Below are positions 9,403 to 18,016 of a DNA stretch of 64,000 nt, in pieces. Numbering within the stretch: the stretch's first letter is position 1; every line of letters begins with the position of its first letter. The notes beneath the pieces are model-generated. The model did not search any database, had not been told where the DNA came from, and saw only the letters and a list, made by a program, of their open reading frames with translations. Position numbers and translations under genes: made by a program. The DNA is from Halobaculum gomorrense (GTDB lineage Archaea; Halobacteriota; Halobacteria; Halobacteriales; Haloferacaceae): positions 142,708 through 206,707 of the forward strand of contig NZ_FQWV01000006.1 of assembly GCF_900129775.1 (NCBI RefSeq), in the 5' to 3' direction.

Positions 9403-10365
9403 TCACCCGTCGCTCCGGTCGAACCCCTCGCGGAGCGCCGCGGCCGTGTCCGCCAGTACCTCGCGGGCCGCACTCACACCGAGTTCGCCGAGCATCCCTG
9501 CGACGCCGTGGATCAGCGACGGGTAGTGGAGGTGGTCGACGGGGACGCCGGCGTCCGCGAGCGCCTCGGCGTAGGCGACCCCCTCGTCGCGCAGCGGGTC
9601 GAACCCGCAAGTGACGACCGTTGCCGACGGGAGATCGGCGTGGCTGCACGCCGCCAACGGGCACGCGTACGAGTTCGCGAGTTCGAGGTCGCTCCGCCAG
9701 TAGTGTCGCCGGAAGTAGTCGATGTCCTCCCGTTCGAGGTAGTAGCCCTCAACGTTCTCCTCGTAGGACGGCCAGTCGCCGGTCGGGTCCACGACCGGAT
9801 AGAGGAGCGTCTGGTGGTCGATGACCGGGCCGCCCGTCTCACGGGCGTGCAGGGCGACCGCCGCCGCGAGGTTGCCGCCCGCGCTGTCGCCGCCGACGGC
9901 GAGTCTACCGTCCCCGTCCACCGCCTCGGGATCGTCCGCGACCCACTCGGTCGCCGCGATCGCGCCCTCCAACCCCGCGGGAAACGGGTGTTCCGGAGCG
10001 AGCCGGTAGTCGACCGAGACGACGACGCAGTCCGCCTCATCGACGAGCACCCGGCAGATCCCGTCGACCGTGTCGAGCGAGCCGATCACCCAGCCGCCGC
10101 CGTGGAAGTAGACGAGCACCGGGAACGGCCCCTCGCCCTCGGGCGTGTACACCCTGATCGGGACCTCCGGCCCGTCGCCATACCCGGCAACTGTGCGGTC
10201 CGTGACCGTCGCCAGATTCGGGACGTTCGTCGGCTCGCCGCGCCAGTCGGAGAAGAACTCGCGGGCCTCCCGCGGAGAGAGGTCGTGCAGGTCCGGGACG
10301 TCCGCGTCGTCCATCGTCTCCAACAGCTCCCTCGCCTCGGGGTCGAGATCCTCGTCGCGGTCCAT
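9403..10365 (-). CDS. Alpha/beta-hydrolase, HSL-type esterase
   Basis: A 320-residue cytoplasmic esterase of the hormone-sensitive-lipase family. The oxyanion-hole motif HGGGW is at 88-92, the nucleophile elbow GDSAGG places Ser161, and Asp256 (GFDPLRDEG) and His286 (LIHGV) complete the triad. Such enzymes hydrolyse short or medium acyl esters. No signal peptide is present. The real substrate is unknown. It ends facing the 8595 gene and is separated from folD by an 85-base gap. Confidence 0.87.
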   Translation of the reverse strand: MDRDEDLDPEARELLETMDDADVPDLHDLSPREAREFFSDWRGEPTNVPNLATVTDRTVAGYGDGPEVPIRVYTPEGEGPFPVLVYFHGGGWVIGSLDTVDGICRVLVDEADCVVVSVDYRLAPEHPFPAGLEGAIAATEWVADDPEAVDGDGRLAVGGDSAGGNLAAAVALHARETGGPVIDHQTLLYPVVDPTGDWPSYEENVEGYYLEREDIDYFRRHYWRSDLELANSYACPLAACSHADLPSATVVTCGFDPLRDEGVAYAEALADAGVPVDHLHYPSLIHGVAGMLGELGVSAAREVLADTAAALREGFDRSDG

Positions 10366-10450
10366 GTGGGACGGTACCGAGGACCGGAGAATAAATCGGT
10401 TGCCGGAGATCGGTCGGAAACGGCGAGAACGGAGCGCGACCGAGCCCCGA

Positions 10451-11335
10451 TCAGGGCAGTTCGATCTCGACGCCGTGCTGTTCGCTCGCGGCCTTCACCG
10501 TGTTGTACAGCAGCATCGCGCGTGTCATCGGGCCGACCCCGCCGGGAACGGGAGTGATCGCGCCGGCCTTCTCGTGCACCTCGTCGTAGTCCACGTCTCC
10601 GACGAGGGTCGACTCCCCGTCGCGCTCGATGCGGTTGATCCCCACGTCGATGACGGTCGCGCCCTCGCTCACCATGTCGGCGGTGATGAACTCCGGGATG
10701 CCGGCGGCGGCGACGACGATGTCCGCGCGCCGGGTGTGGCTGGCGAGGTCGTCGGTCCGGGAGTGACACACCGTGGTCGTGGCGTTGCCGCCCTCGCCGC
10801 GGCCGAACAGGAGGTTCGCCATGGGCTTGCCGACGATGTCGGAGCGCCCAACGACGACCGCCTCCTTCCCCTCAGGGTCCACGTCCGCCGACGCGAGCAG
10901 GCGCTGGATGCCGTGAGGCGTGCAGGGCTTGAATCGCGGGTTGCCGGCGACGAGGCGACCCACGTTCTCCGGGTGGAAGCCGTCCACGTCCTTCGCGGGG
11001 TTGACCGAACGGAGGACACGTCGGGTGTCGACGTGGTCGACGACGGGCATCTGGACGAGGATGCCGTGGACCCCGTCGTCGGCGTTGAGGTCGTCGATGG
11101 TGTCGTACAGCTCCTCGGCGGGTGCGTCGTTGTCGACGTCGACGTGGATGCCCCGCATCCCGACCTCCTCGCAGTCGTTCTGCTTCATCGAGACGTACGT
11201 CTCGCTGGCCGGGTCGTCGCTCATCAGCACGGTCGCGAGCGCGGGGTCGACGCCCTCGGCCTGCAGCGTCTCCACGCAGTCTGCGACGCCGGACCGGATC
11301 TCCGCGGCGACGGCGTTCCCGTCGATATCGGTCAT
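10451..11335 (-). CDS. folD: Methylene-THF dehydrogenase / methenyl-THF cyclohydrolase
   Basis: The 294-residue protein contains Y47-x3-K51 (YVSMK), the substrate and catalytic residues of FolD, the Rossmann-fold signature VVVGRSDIVGKP, and the closing motif TPVPGGVGPMTR. It interconverts 5,10-methylene-THF, methenyl-THF and 10-formyl-THF with NADP. The ATG at 11335 is preferred over upstream codons because the family starts here; a TATA-like ATACTTACG lies about 25-30 bases upstream (11358-11366). A palindrome sits further upstream (11393-11406). With glyA next door it forms a C1-folate pair, though each appears to have its own promoter. Confidence 0.93.
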   Translation of the reverse strand: MTDIDGNAVAAEIRSGVADCVETLQAEGVDPALATVLMSDDPASETYVSMKQNDCEEVGMRGIHVDVDNDAPAEELYDTIDDLNADDGVHGILVQMPVVDHVDTRRVLRSVNPAKDVDGFHPENVGRLVAGNPRFKPCTPHGIQRLLASADVDPEGKEAVVVGRSDIVGKPMANLLFGRGEGGNATTTVCHSRTDDLASHTRRADIVVAAAGIPEFITADMVSEGATVIDVGINRIERDGESTLVGDVDYDEVHEKAGAITPVPGGVGPMTRAMLLYNTVKAASEQHGVEIELP

Positions 11336-11392
11336 GGTCGATGAGGGAACGGCGAGGCGTAAGTATCCTCGGATTCGTGCACAACAGCCGCG

Positions 11393-11406
11393 TTCTAGTG
11401 CTAGAA
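11393..11406. promoter_or_regulatory. Palindrome TTCTAG-TG-CTAGAA upstream of folD
   Basis: A perfect 6-base inverted repeat with a 2-base centre lies about 30 bases upstream of the folD TATA element, between the glyA stop and the folD promoter. The location fits a regulator-binding site or the glyA terminator stem; no T-run follows, so the first is slightly preferred. Confidence 0.35.
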
Positions 11407-11455
11407 AACAGCACAAACGTGGATATTCGAAGGCCGGCCGGATCGACGGCGGGAC

Positions 11456-12703
11456 CTACTCGTACAGCGGGTGCGCGTCGGTGAGTTCGCCGACGCGCTC
11501 TCGGACCTCCGCGATCACCGATTCGTCACCGACGTTGTCGACGACGCGGTAGATGAGGTCGCCGACCTCCCGGAGGGCCGCCTCGTCGAAGCCGCGGGTG
11601 GTGAGCGCCGGGGTGCCCGCGCGGATACCCGAGGGGTCGAACGGCGAGCGCGTCTCGCCGGGGACGGTGTTCGCGTTGAGGACGATGCCGGCCTCGGCGA
11701 GCGCCTCCTCGGCGTCGCCGCCGGAGGTGTCGGGGTGGGATTCGCGCAGGTCGACGAGGACGAGGTGGGTGTCGGTACCGCCGGAGACGACCTCCAGCCC
11801 GTTGTCCGCGAACGACTCCGCGAGCGCCTCGGCGTTGTCGACCACCTGCTGTGCGTACTCGTCGAACGCCGGGTCCAGCGCCTCTCCGAAGCCAACGGCC
11901 TTGCCCGCGATGTTGTGCATGAGGGGGCCGCCCTGCCCGCCGGGGAAGACCGCCGCGTCGATGTCGCCGGCGTGCTCCTCGCCGCACATGACGATCCCGC
12001 CGCGGCCCGCGCGGATCGTCTTGTGCGTCGAGCCGGTGACGAAGTCGGCGACGCCGACGGGCGAGTCGTGGACACCGGCGGCGACGAGCCCGGTGATGTG
12101 GGCGATGTCAGCGAGGTGGTAGGCGTCGACCGCATCGGCGACCGCCTGGATGCGCTCCCACTCGACCTCCCGCGGGTACGCCGAGTACCCGGAGACGATG
12201 ATGTCGGGGTCGAACTCGTCGGCCTGTTCGGCGAGCGCCTCGTAGTCGATGTAGCCTGTCTCGGTGTCGACGTCGTACTGCTCGACCTCGAACAGCTGGC
12301 CCGTGAAGTTCGCCGGGTGGCCGTGGCTGAGGTGCCCCCCGTGCTCCAACTCCAGCGAGAGGATCTTATCGCCCGGCTCCAGCGTCGCGAGGTAGACCGC
12401 CATGTTCGCCTGCGTGCCCGAGTGGGGCTGGACGTTGACGTGCTCGGCCCCCCACAGTTCCGTCGCACGCTCGATGGCGAGTTCCTCCACGTCGTCCGCG
12501 AACTCACAGCCCGCGTAGTAGCGCTTGCCGGGGTAGCCCTCGGCGTACTTGTTCGTGAGCGCGCTACCTTGCGCCTCCAGTACGGCCTCGGAGACGTGGT
12601 TTTCGGAGGCGATCATGGCCAGGGTGTCCTGCTGGCGGCGAACCTCGCCCTCCAGGGCGTCTGCGACCGCGGGGTCGGTCTCGCGGACCTCGGAATACTC
12701 CAT
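11456..12703 (-). CDS. glyA: Serine hydroxymethyltransferase
   Basis: A 415-residue PLP enzyme converting serine and tetrahydrofolate to glycine and methylene-THF, which FolD then uses. The PLP Schiff-base lysine is K228 in VTGSTHKTIRAGRGG; QPHSGTQAN (about 92-100) and YSAYPREV also match the family. Start ATG 12703 gives the normal N-terminus; the frame extends eight codons upstream to another ATG, which would overlap the promoter. A T-rich TATA element (plus-strand 12726-12735) and an inverted repeat just above it mark the promoter. Confidence 0.95.
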   Translation of the reverse strand: MEYSEVRETDPAVADALEGEVRRQQDTLAMIASENHVSEAVLEAQGSALTNKYAEGYPGKRYYAGCEFADDVEELAIERATELWGAEHVNVQPHSGTQANMAVYLATLEPGDKILSLELEHGGHLSHGHPANFTGQLFEVEQYDVDTETGYIDYEALAEQADEFDPDIIVSGYSAYPREVEWERIQAVADAVDAYHLADIAHITGLVAAGVHDSPVGVADFVTGSTHKTIRAGRGGIVMCGEEHAGDIDAAVFPGGQGGPLMHNIAGKAVGFGEALDPAFDEYAQQVVDNAEALAESFADNGLEVVSGGTDTHLVLVDLRESHPDTSGGDAEEALAEAGIVLNANTVPGETRSPFDPSGIRAGTPALTTRGFDEAALREVGDLIYRVVDNVGDESVIAEVRERVGELTDAHPLYE

Positions 12704-12733
12704 ACCTTGGGTCCGGTCAGCGGTCACAAAAAG

Positions 12734-12751
12734 CCATGCGTACGCGCATGG
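12734..12751. promoter_or_regulatory. Inverted repeat CCATGCG-TACG-CGCATGG in glyA promoter
   Basis: A perfect 7-base inverted repeat with a 4-base centre abuts the T-rich TATA element of glyA and lies about 95 bases before the divergent CHAT gene. The position, immediately outside the core promoter, is typical of a transcription-factor site. The factor is unknown. Confidence 0.4.
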
Positions 12752-12844
12752 ACCGCCGCCGCCGACGGCACGGAGACGGGGATGACGACAGCGACGGCGA
12801 CGATAAGGCTAAATGGGGCCACTTCCGACGTGCGAGCAGTTCGA

Positions 12845-14920
12845 ATGCAGGTAGAACGAACCGATGATGGGCTCCGCGCGGTCGACGCCGCCAAGCAGTC
12901 TTTGACCGTCCGCGCGGAGGAGTGGGCCGACTGCGCGGCGGCCCCGTCGCTGGACGCCGGGATCGGCGCGCTCGGGCTCGGCGACACGTGGGAGCCGGAC
13001 GCGACGGTGGCCGGGTCGGCGCGGTCGCTCGGGTTCCCGCCCGTCTACGCCCCGGCGCGCGACATCGACACCGGCGAGTTGTTCGACCTCGGCAGCGGGA
13101 CCGGCCCGTTGTCGCTCCCGCAGGGCTCGTACGTCCTCCGCGTCGACAGCCGCGTCGACGCGTACGTCCGCTTCGACGGCCCGGCGGCGATCGAAAAGCC
13201 AGGGTACGAGCGACTCCGCGTTCGCTTCCCTGGCGAGACGGCGGTCGAGATCGGGTTCGGCGGCGGCGTCCGCGACGACCCCGGGACCGTGACGGTGCCG
13301 CGGACGCCGACGGGCGTCGCCGCCGCGCTGTCGGCGTTCCCCGCGGGCCACCGTACCGCGACCGCAGACCGGTCGTTCAACAGCATGCGCGGTCGGCCGC
13401 CGCGCATCGCGTTCGGCGAGTCCGTGTCGATCCCGGAGTCGGTGCGCGACGCCCGCGGCGACTCCGACGCGCGCGTCGTCGTACCCCCCGATCTCGCCTC
13501 CCTGTTCGTGGTGTCGCCGCTGGCACACTACGTCGGCGCCGAGGTCGCTGTGAGTGCCGACGGGCCGCCGCGGATCGAGACCCCCGAGACGACGCGTACG
13601 CTCGACCGGCTTCCAACGTTGCAAGACGAGGTGACCTCGCTGCTCGAACGGGTGTTCTATCTGGACTGCGTCGTGCGGGAAGCGGGTCCCCACGGGTCAG
13701 GCCTCTCTGTCGCGTCGGCGATCGACGACCTCGGACTCGACGCGGAGGCGCTGTACACCGCACCGCCGGCCGAGCGGGTGGACGCCTACCTCGCGGCGCC
13801 GTTCGACGCCGTCGCCGACCGATTCCCCGAGTGGCACCTGTCGATGTCGATCGACCCGCGGTACGAGCACGCGCCGACGCTGTCGTACCTCCTCGCGAAC
13901 GTCCCGCACGTTCGGGTCGCGGAGTCGACCGGACTGGACGAGACCGAGTGGCTGGACACTTCGCTGTCTGCGTTCTACCGGCGCGACGCCGGCGACGTGG
14001 CGTCGGTCGAGTTGGTACAGCCGTCGCTCGGACCCGCACGTACCCACGGCTGGCTCGCCGACGGCGTGCCTATCGACGCGTTCAAGACCGTCCCCGAGGC
14101 GTACGAGAACCGGTCGCTGTACCTCGACGCCCCTGGAGAGCCGATCTCGATCGTCGCCATTCTGAACGACGGCGACATGCGCGAGGAGCACGACGAGGTC
14201 GCCGACCACTACCGCGAGCGCGCCGCCGCACTCTATCTAGACGTCACGCTCGAAGAGCACCTCACCGTCGACGAACTCGCGACCGTGTTCGAGTCGCGGA
14301 CGGACCTCGTCCATTACATCGGTCACTGCGAGCGCGAGGGACTCCGGTGTGCCGACGGCTACCTCTCGGCGTCGAGCCTCTCGGCGTCGAACGCGCAGAC
14401 GTTCTTCCTGAACGCCTGCGGCTCCTTTCACGAGGGGATCGAACTCATCCGAAAGGGGAGCGTCGCGGGCGCGGTCACATTCAACGAGGTGCTCGACAGT
14501 CAGGCGGCCACCGTGGGGACGATGTTCGCCCGACTGCTCGTCAACGGCTACTGCATGGAGCGCGCGCTCGACAAATCGCGGCGGCAGATCATGACCGGGA
14601 AGGACTACGCCGTGGTCGGCGACGGGACGCACGTCCTGACGCAGTCGGAGGACATCGTCGGCACCGACGTGGCGGTGACGCGCCGCAACGACGGTCGCTT
14701 CGACGTGACCGTTTCAATGGGCGCGCCCTGGATGACCGGAGGATTCTTCCGCCCGTATCTCCAGGACAGCGACGAGACGCACCTGCTCGGGGCGACGACG
14801 GCGTTCACCGTCGATCGCGCGGAGCTGGCCGAGTTCCTCTCGTACGCGGACAACCCCGTGTTGTTCGACGGGTCGCTCCGCTGGTCGGACGCGCTCGCGG
14901 CCGAATTCGGTGACCGATAA
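12845..14920 (+). CDS. CHAT-domain (caspase-like) protein
   Basis: A 691-residue protein (start ATG 12845; an in-frame ATG at 12782 would add 21 residues). The N-terminal 340 residues form a beta-rich region of unknown type. The C-terminal half looks like a CHAT peptidase: VHYIGHC supplies His494, and FFLNACGS supplies Cys525, with the following GAVTF strand typical of the caspase/CHAT fold. CHAT enzymes are cysteine proteases often regulated by partner proteins and used in signalling or conflict systems. Here it stands beside a tiny membrane peptide, TbsP and YcaO, with no obvious toxin, gasdermin or nucleotide sensor. Protease activity is inferred from motif only. Confidence 0.72.
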   Translation: MQVERTDDGLRAVDAAKQSLTVRAEEWADCAAAPSLDAGIGALGLGDTWEPDATVAGSARSLGFPPVYAPARDIDTGELFDLGSGTGPLSLPQGSYVLRVDSRVDAYVRFDGPAAIEKPGYERLRVRFPGETAVEIGFGGGVRDDPGTVTVPRTPTGVAAALSAFPAGHRTATADRSFNSMRGRPPRIAFGESVSIPESVRDARGDSDARVVVPPDLASLFVVSPLAHYVGAEVAVSADGPPRIETPETTRTLDRLPTLQDEVTSLLERVFYLDCVVREAGPHGSGLSVASAIDDLGLDAEALYTAPPAERVDAYLAAPFDAVADRFPEWHLSMSIDPRYEHAPTLSYLLANVPHVRVAESTGLDETEWLDTSLSAFYRRDAGDVASVELVQPSLGPARTHGWLADGVPIDAFKTVPEAYENRSLYLDAPGEPISIVAILNDGDMREEHDEVADHYRERAAALYLDVTLEEHLTVDELATVFESRTDLVHYIGHCEREGLRCADGYLSASSLSASNAQTFFLNACGSFHEGIELIRKGSVAGAVTFNEVLDSQAATVGTMFARLLVNGYCMERALDKSRRQIMTGKDYAVVGDGTHVLTQSEDIVGTDVAVTRRNDGRFDVTVSMGAPWMTGGFFRPYLQDSDETHLLGATTAFTVDRAELAEFLSYADNPVLFDGSLRWSDALAAEFGDR

Positions 14921-14956
14921 GTCGGCGCTGCCTGAAACGGGAGCCGGGAGCGACCG

Positions 14957-15142
14957 TCAGGGACCGCCCGACACGTCGCCGACCGACGTGGATCCCGCGC
15001 CGATTTCGGCGGCCCCCGCGGTATCCGACGACAAGAATAGCACAACCGCCAGCCCGGCGGTCACCACCGTCCGCGGGTGACGGGTGAGAGCGGTCGTCAC
15101 CACCGACCCCACCGTGCGACTCAGGTTCGCGATTCGTGACAT
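14957..15142 (-). CDS. 61-aa single-span membrane peptide, DUF7503-like
   Basis: The peptide begins MSRIANLSRTVGSVV, has a basic stretch ending HPR, one hydrophobic segment (about residues 26-45) and a small Gly/Ser-rich tail. Short haloarchaeal proteins of the DUF7503 type share this layout. It is divergent from tbsP and convergent with the CHAT gene. A TATA-like CTTTTATAT (plus strand 15186-15194, read on the minus strand) would place transcription start near 15160. Function unknown. Confidence 0.55.
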   Translation of the reverse strand: MSRIANLSRTVGSVVTTALTRHPRTVVTAGLAVVLFLSSDTAGAAEIGAGSTSVGDVSGGP

Positions 15143-15286
15143 ATTACGATTATATCCATGTCAGAAGTTAACATCCACCCCGTCTTTTATATGCTCTATA
15201 TTTTCCCGTATTCTTTCCGTAGCAGGCTTGATTCCCCGATTTTCCCGTTAGTATTAAATAGCTCTCTGGCGATGCAGTAACTAGTC
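15143..15286. promoter_or_regulatory. AT-rich divergent promoter with ATTTTCCCGT direct repeats
   Basis: This 144-base gap is far more AT rich than its surroundings. It holds TATTAAATAG at 15252-15261 (TATA box for tbsP, about 26-35 bases before its ATG), a minus-strand TATA near 15186-15194, and two direct repeats, ATTTTCCCGTA at 15200-15210 and ATTTTCCCGTT at 15239-15249. The second repeat abuts the tbsP TATA box. They are candidate operator half-sites, possibly for TbsP itself. Confidence 0.5.
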
Positions 15287-16105
15287 ATGACCACAAATGT
15301 GTTCAAGCGATCCGTGGATGACGTACTCCGGGCGTTGTTCGAACGGTCGACCGGCGAGCTGGTAATTGTCGACCCCAACGCGGCGGTCGTCGAGTCGCTG
15401 ATCGATGTCGGCGCCGACTACGAGGGGGAGCTTCCGACGCTCAACGTCCTCGCCGACGGCCGCCTCCTCAAAGACGTGATGGACGACTTCCTCATCGCCG
15501 GCGAGGCCGCGGACCTGATCGACGCCGGGACGATGACCCTGCGGGAGATCGAAGCCAGCGCGGACAACACGCTCGTGGTCGGGGAAGACGAGCTGTATGC
15601 GATCGTCACCGCAGACGAGCATGTCGCTGCGCTCGCGGCCGACGACGACTCCTTCGCCGCAGACGCCTACGAGACATACCACGGCCGGTGGGCGGACGCG
15701 ACGGCGTTCAACCTCCGCACGCCGGCGCTGTCTCGGGTCCGCTCGACGCTCGATGAGGACATCGGCGAGCCGGTCCGCGCCGACTTCGACGCCGTGCTCG
15801 CGTCGCTGGAGACCGCCCGCGGGGACGGCGACGGCCTCGACGAGGTGACGATCTCGCTGCTCGTCGCCGCGAAAAACGACGTGCTGTTGTACGACATCAG
15901 CAAGTGGGGAGAGGACATCGGGATCGCCTCCAAGGCGACGTTCTCGCGGACGAAGACCCACCTGGAGGATCTGGGCCTCATCGACACCGAGAAGGTACCG
16001 ATCGACGTTGGCCGCCCGCGCCTGCGCCTGAAGCTGGGCGACGACCGCCTGCGCGAGGCCGACATCGACGAACTCGCCAGCGTCGCCCACCGGCTGCTGA
16101 ACTGA
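15287..16105 (+). CDS. tbsP: TbsP-family transcriptional regulator (DUF5821)
   Basis: The 272-residue protein matches the haloarchaeal TbsP family, a TrmB-associated regulator of central carbon metabolism. Residues about 1-140 form an alpha/beta domain, and the C-terminal part contains a winged-helix-like segment (SISLLVAAKNDVLLYDISKW... to KATFSRTKTHLEDLGLI, about 185-235) followed by a beta wing rich in Arg/Leu. The role in gluconeogenic or glycolytic gene control is known from the family, not from this sequence. It has its own AT-rich promoter with direct repeats. The assignment to tbsP is from recalled sequence similarity. Confidence 0.72.
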   Translation: MTTNVFKRSVDDVLRALFERSTGELVIVDPNAAVVESLIDVGADYEGELPTLNVLADGRLLKDVMDDFLIAGEAADLIDAGTMTLREIEASADNTLVVGEDELYAIVTADEHVAALAADDDSFAADAYETYHGRWADATAFNLRTPALSRVRSTLDEDIGEPVRADFDAVLASLETARGDGDGLDEVTISLLVAAKNDVLLYDISKWGEDIGIASKATFSRTKTHLEDLGLIDTEKVPIDVGRPRLRLKLGDDRLREADIDELASVAHRLLN

Positions 16106-16211
16106 GCGCCGACTCCGGACCCCCGCATCCGGCGCCGTCGTACGAGCCGCACTCCGGGCCACGCCGCGGCGACCGGCCACCTTTTTGTGCGACTCACTCC
16201 ACGAGCGGGGC

Positions 16212-17927
16212 ATGGACATCGCCATCGTCGGTCCCGACCCCGCGGTCGAGCCGCTTCGGGGCGCCTTCGCCGACATCGAGGCGAACGTGATGGAGGTGGA
16301 GGCCGGCCTCCTGGACGGCTTCGACTTCGCCGTCGTCGTGGGCACCACCGGCGACGACGCCTTCCGCACCGCCACGCGGCTCGTCGACGACTGGGTCGCC
16401 GTCGAGGTCGGCGGGATCGGCGGGCGCGCGATCGAGGGGCTCGACGCCGCGGTCACCGTCTTCTCCGCCGACAGCGGCTGTTACGACTGCCTGCGCGACC
16501 GGGTGCGGGCCAACGTCCCCTCGACGGATGCGACGCCGCAGGGCACCCGCAGCGCCGTCCGGTTCGCAGGAGCCCTGGCGGGCCGGCGCGCCATCCAACA
16601 CCTCTCCGGCGCCGACGTGGCCGGCACCGTCACCGAGGTGGACGGGCCCGAGCGGACGTTCCTGCCATCGCCGGGGTGCGACTGCGGCGCCGCGCCGACG
16701 GGGTTCGAGATCTGCGCGCCCGCGGAGCCGGTCGACCTCGACGACGCCGTCGACCGGATGGACCGCGCGGTCGACGATCGGCTCGGAGTCGTCACCGACG
16801 TGGGCGAGCGCGAGTCGATGCCGGCGCCGTACTACATCGCGCGGACGACCGACACCGCGGCGTTCGCCGACGCCCGCTGCGCCGAGTTCGCCGCCGGCGT
16901 CGCCGCCGACTGGGACGCCGCGTACGCGAAGGCGATCGGCGAGGGGCTCGAACGCTACTGCGCGGGCACCTACCGCGCGTCGTCGTTCAGGTCGGCGCCG
17001 ACCGCCGGCGTCGTCGACGCGGTGCCGGTTGACCGGTTCGTGCGCCCCGACGGCGCCGAGACGCCCGAGCCGGACGACCACATCTCGTGGGTCCCCGGGA
17101 TCGATCTGGCGACCCGCGAGTCGGCGTCGCTGCCGGCGGCGTTCGTCGTGTTCCCGCCCCCCGAGGAGCGGTTCGCACCGGCGATCACGACGGGGCTCGG
17201 GCTGGGAAACTCGACGGCCGAGGCATTGCTGTCGGGGCTGTACGAGGCGGTCGAGCGCGACGCCTCGATGCTGTCGTGGTACTCGACGTTCGATCCGATG
17301 GGGCTGACCGTCGACGACGAGCGGTTCGAGACGCTGCACAAGCGGGCGCACGCCGAGGACCTCTCCGTGACGACGCTGCTGCTCACGCAGGACGTGGACG
17401 TGCCGGTCGTCGGCGCTGCGGTCCACCGCGACGCCGAGACGGGCGAGTGGCCGCGGTTCGCGATGGGGTCGGCCGCCGACCTCGACGCCGCGGCGGCCGC
17501 CCGGAGCGCGCTCGCTGAGGCGCTGCAAAACTGGATGGAGCTGCGAGCGATGGGGCCCGAGCGGGCGAGCGACGAGGAGGGCGCCATCGGCTCGTACGCC
17601 GACTTCCCCGAGCGCGTCCGGGAGTTCGTCTCCCCCGAGGTGACGCTCCCCGCGGCCGACGTGACCGACGACGACGCGGAACTCGACGGCGTCACCGAGG
17701 TCGAGGCCCTCGTCGACCGGCTCTCGACCGCCGGCCTCAACGCGTACGCCGCGCGCCTCACCACCCGCGACGTGGCCGCGCTCGGTTTCGAGGGCGTGCG
17801 CGTGCTCGTCCCGGAGGCGCAGCCGCTGTTCACCGGCGAGCCGTTCTTCGGCGACCGGCTGGCGGCGGTCTCGTCGTCGATGGGCTTTGAACCGGAGCCG
17901 GAGAAGGCGTACCACCCATTCCCGTAG
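16212..17927 (+). CDS. YcaO-domain protein with fused N-terminal tetra-Cys domain
   Basis: A 571-residue protein. Residues 1-about 165 form a small Rossmann-like domain with a Cys tetrad, C90-x2-C93 and C156-x-C158, resembling a shortened E1/ThiF-like partner domain of TOMM cyclodehydratases. Residues about 195-571 are the ATP-dependent YcaO domain; EALLSGLYEAVERDA is the conserved core. The C-terminus ends PEPEKAYHPFP, matching the Pro-rich tail of azoline-forming YcaO proteins. YcaO enzymes phosphorylate amide backbones to make azoles, thioamides or amidines. No precursor peptide is recognised nearby, so the substrate may be a protein. Start ATG 16212 follows a T-rich TATA element by about 28 bases. 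Confidence 0.85.
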   Translation: MDIAIVGPDPAVEPLRGAFADIEANVMEVEAGLLDGFDFAVVVGTTGDDAFRTATRLVDDWVAVEVGGIGGRAIEGLDAAVTVFSADSGCYDCLRDRVRANVPSTDATPQGTRSAVRFAGALAGRRAIQHLSGADVAGTVTEVDGPERTFLPSPGCDCGAAPTGFEICAPAEPVDLDDAVDRMDRAVDDRLGVVTDVGERESMPAPYYIARTTDTAAFADARCAEFAAGVAADWDAAYAKAIGEGLERYCAGTYRASSFRSAPTAGVVDAVPVDRFVRPDGAETPEPDDHISWVPGIDLATRESASLPAAFVVFPPPEERFAPAITTGLGLGNSTAEALLSGLYEAVERDASMLSWYSTFDPMGLTVDDERFETLHKRAHAEDLSVTTLLLTQDVDVPVVGAAVHRDAETGEWPRFAMGSAADLDAAAAARSALAEALQNWMELRAMGPERASDEEGAIGSYADFPERVREFVSPEVTLPAADVTDDDAELDGVTEVEALVDRLSTAGLNAYAARLTTRDVAALGFEGVRVLVPEAQPLFTGEPFFGDRLAAVSSSMGFEPEPEKAYHPFP

Positions 17928-18016
17928 CGAGGGGACGGCGAGCCGCCAGCCTCCCGCGACGGTCGACCCAACCCGGAGCGTTCTTGCCTGCCACCGCACA
18001 CCACTCACCCACTCGA

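Noticed and set aside
11471..12780. Plus-strand extension of the CHAT gene across glyA
   Set aside because: Antisense to glyA, with Val/Arg/Glu-rich translation and no motifs.
12845..17927. A RiPP gene cluster with the 61-aa peptide as precursor
   Set aside because: The peptide has a membrane helix and no Cys/Ser/Thr-rich core, is on the other strand and no protease or transporter partner fits.
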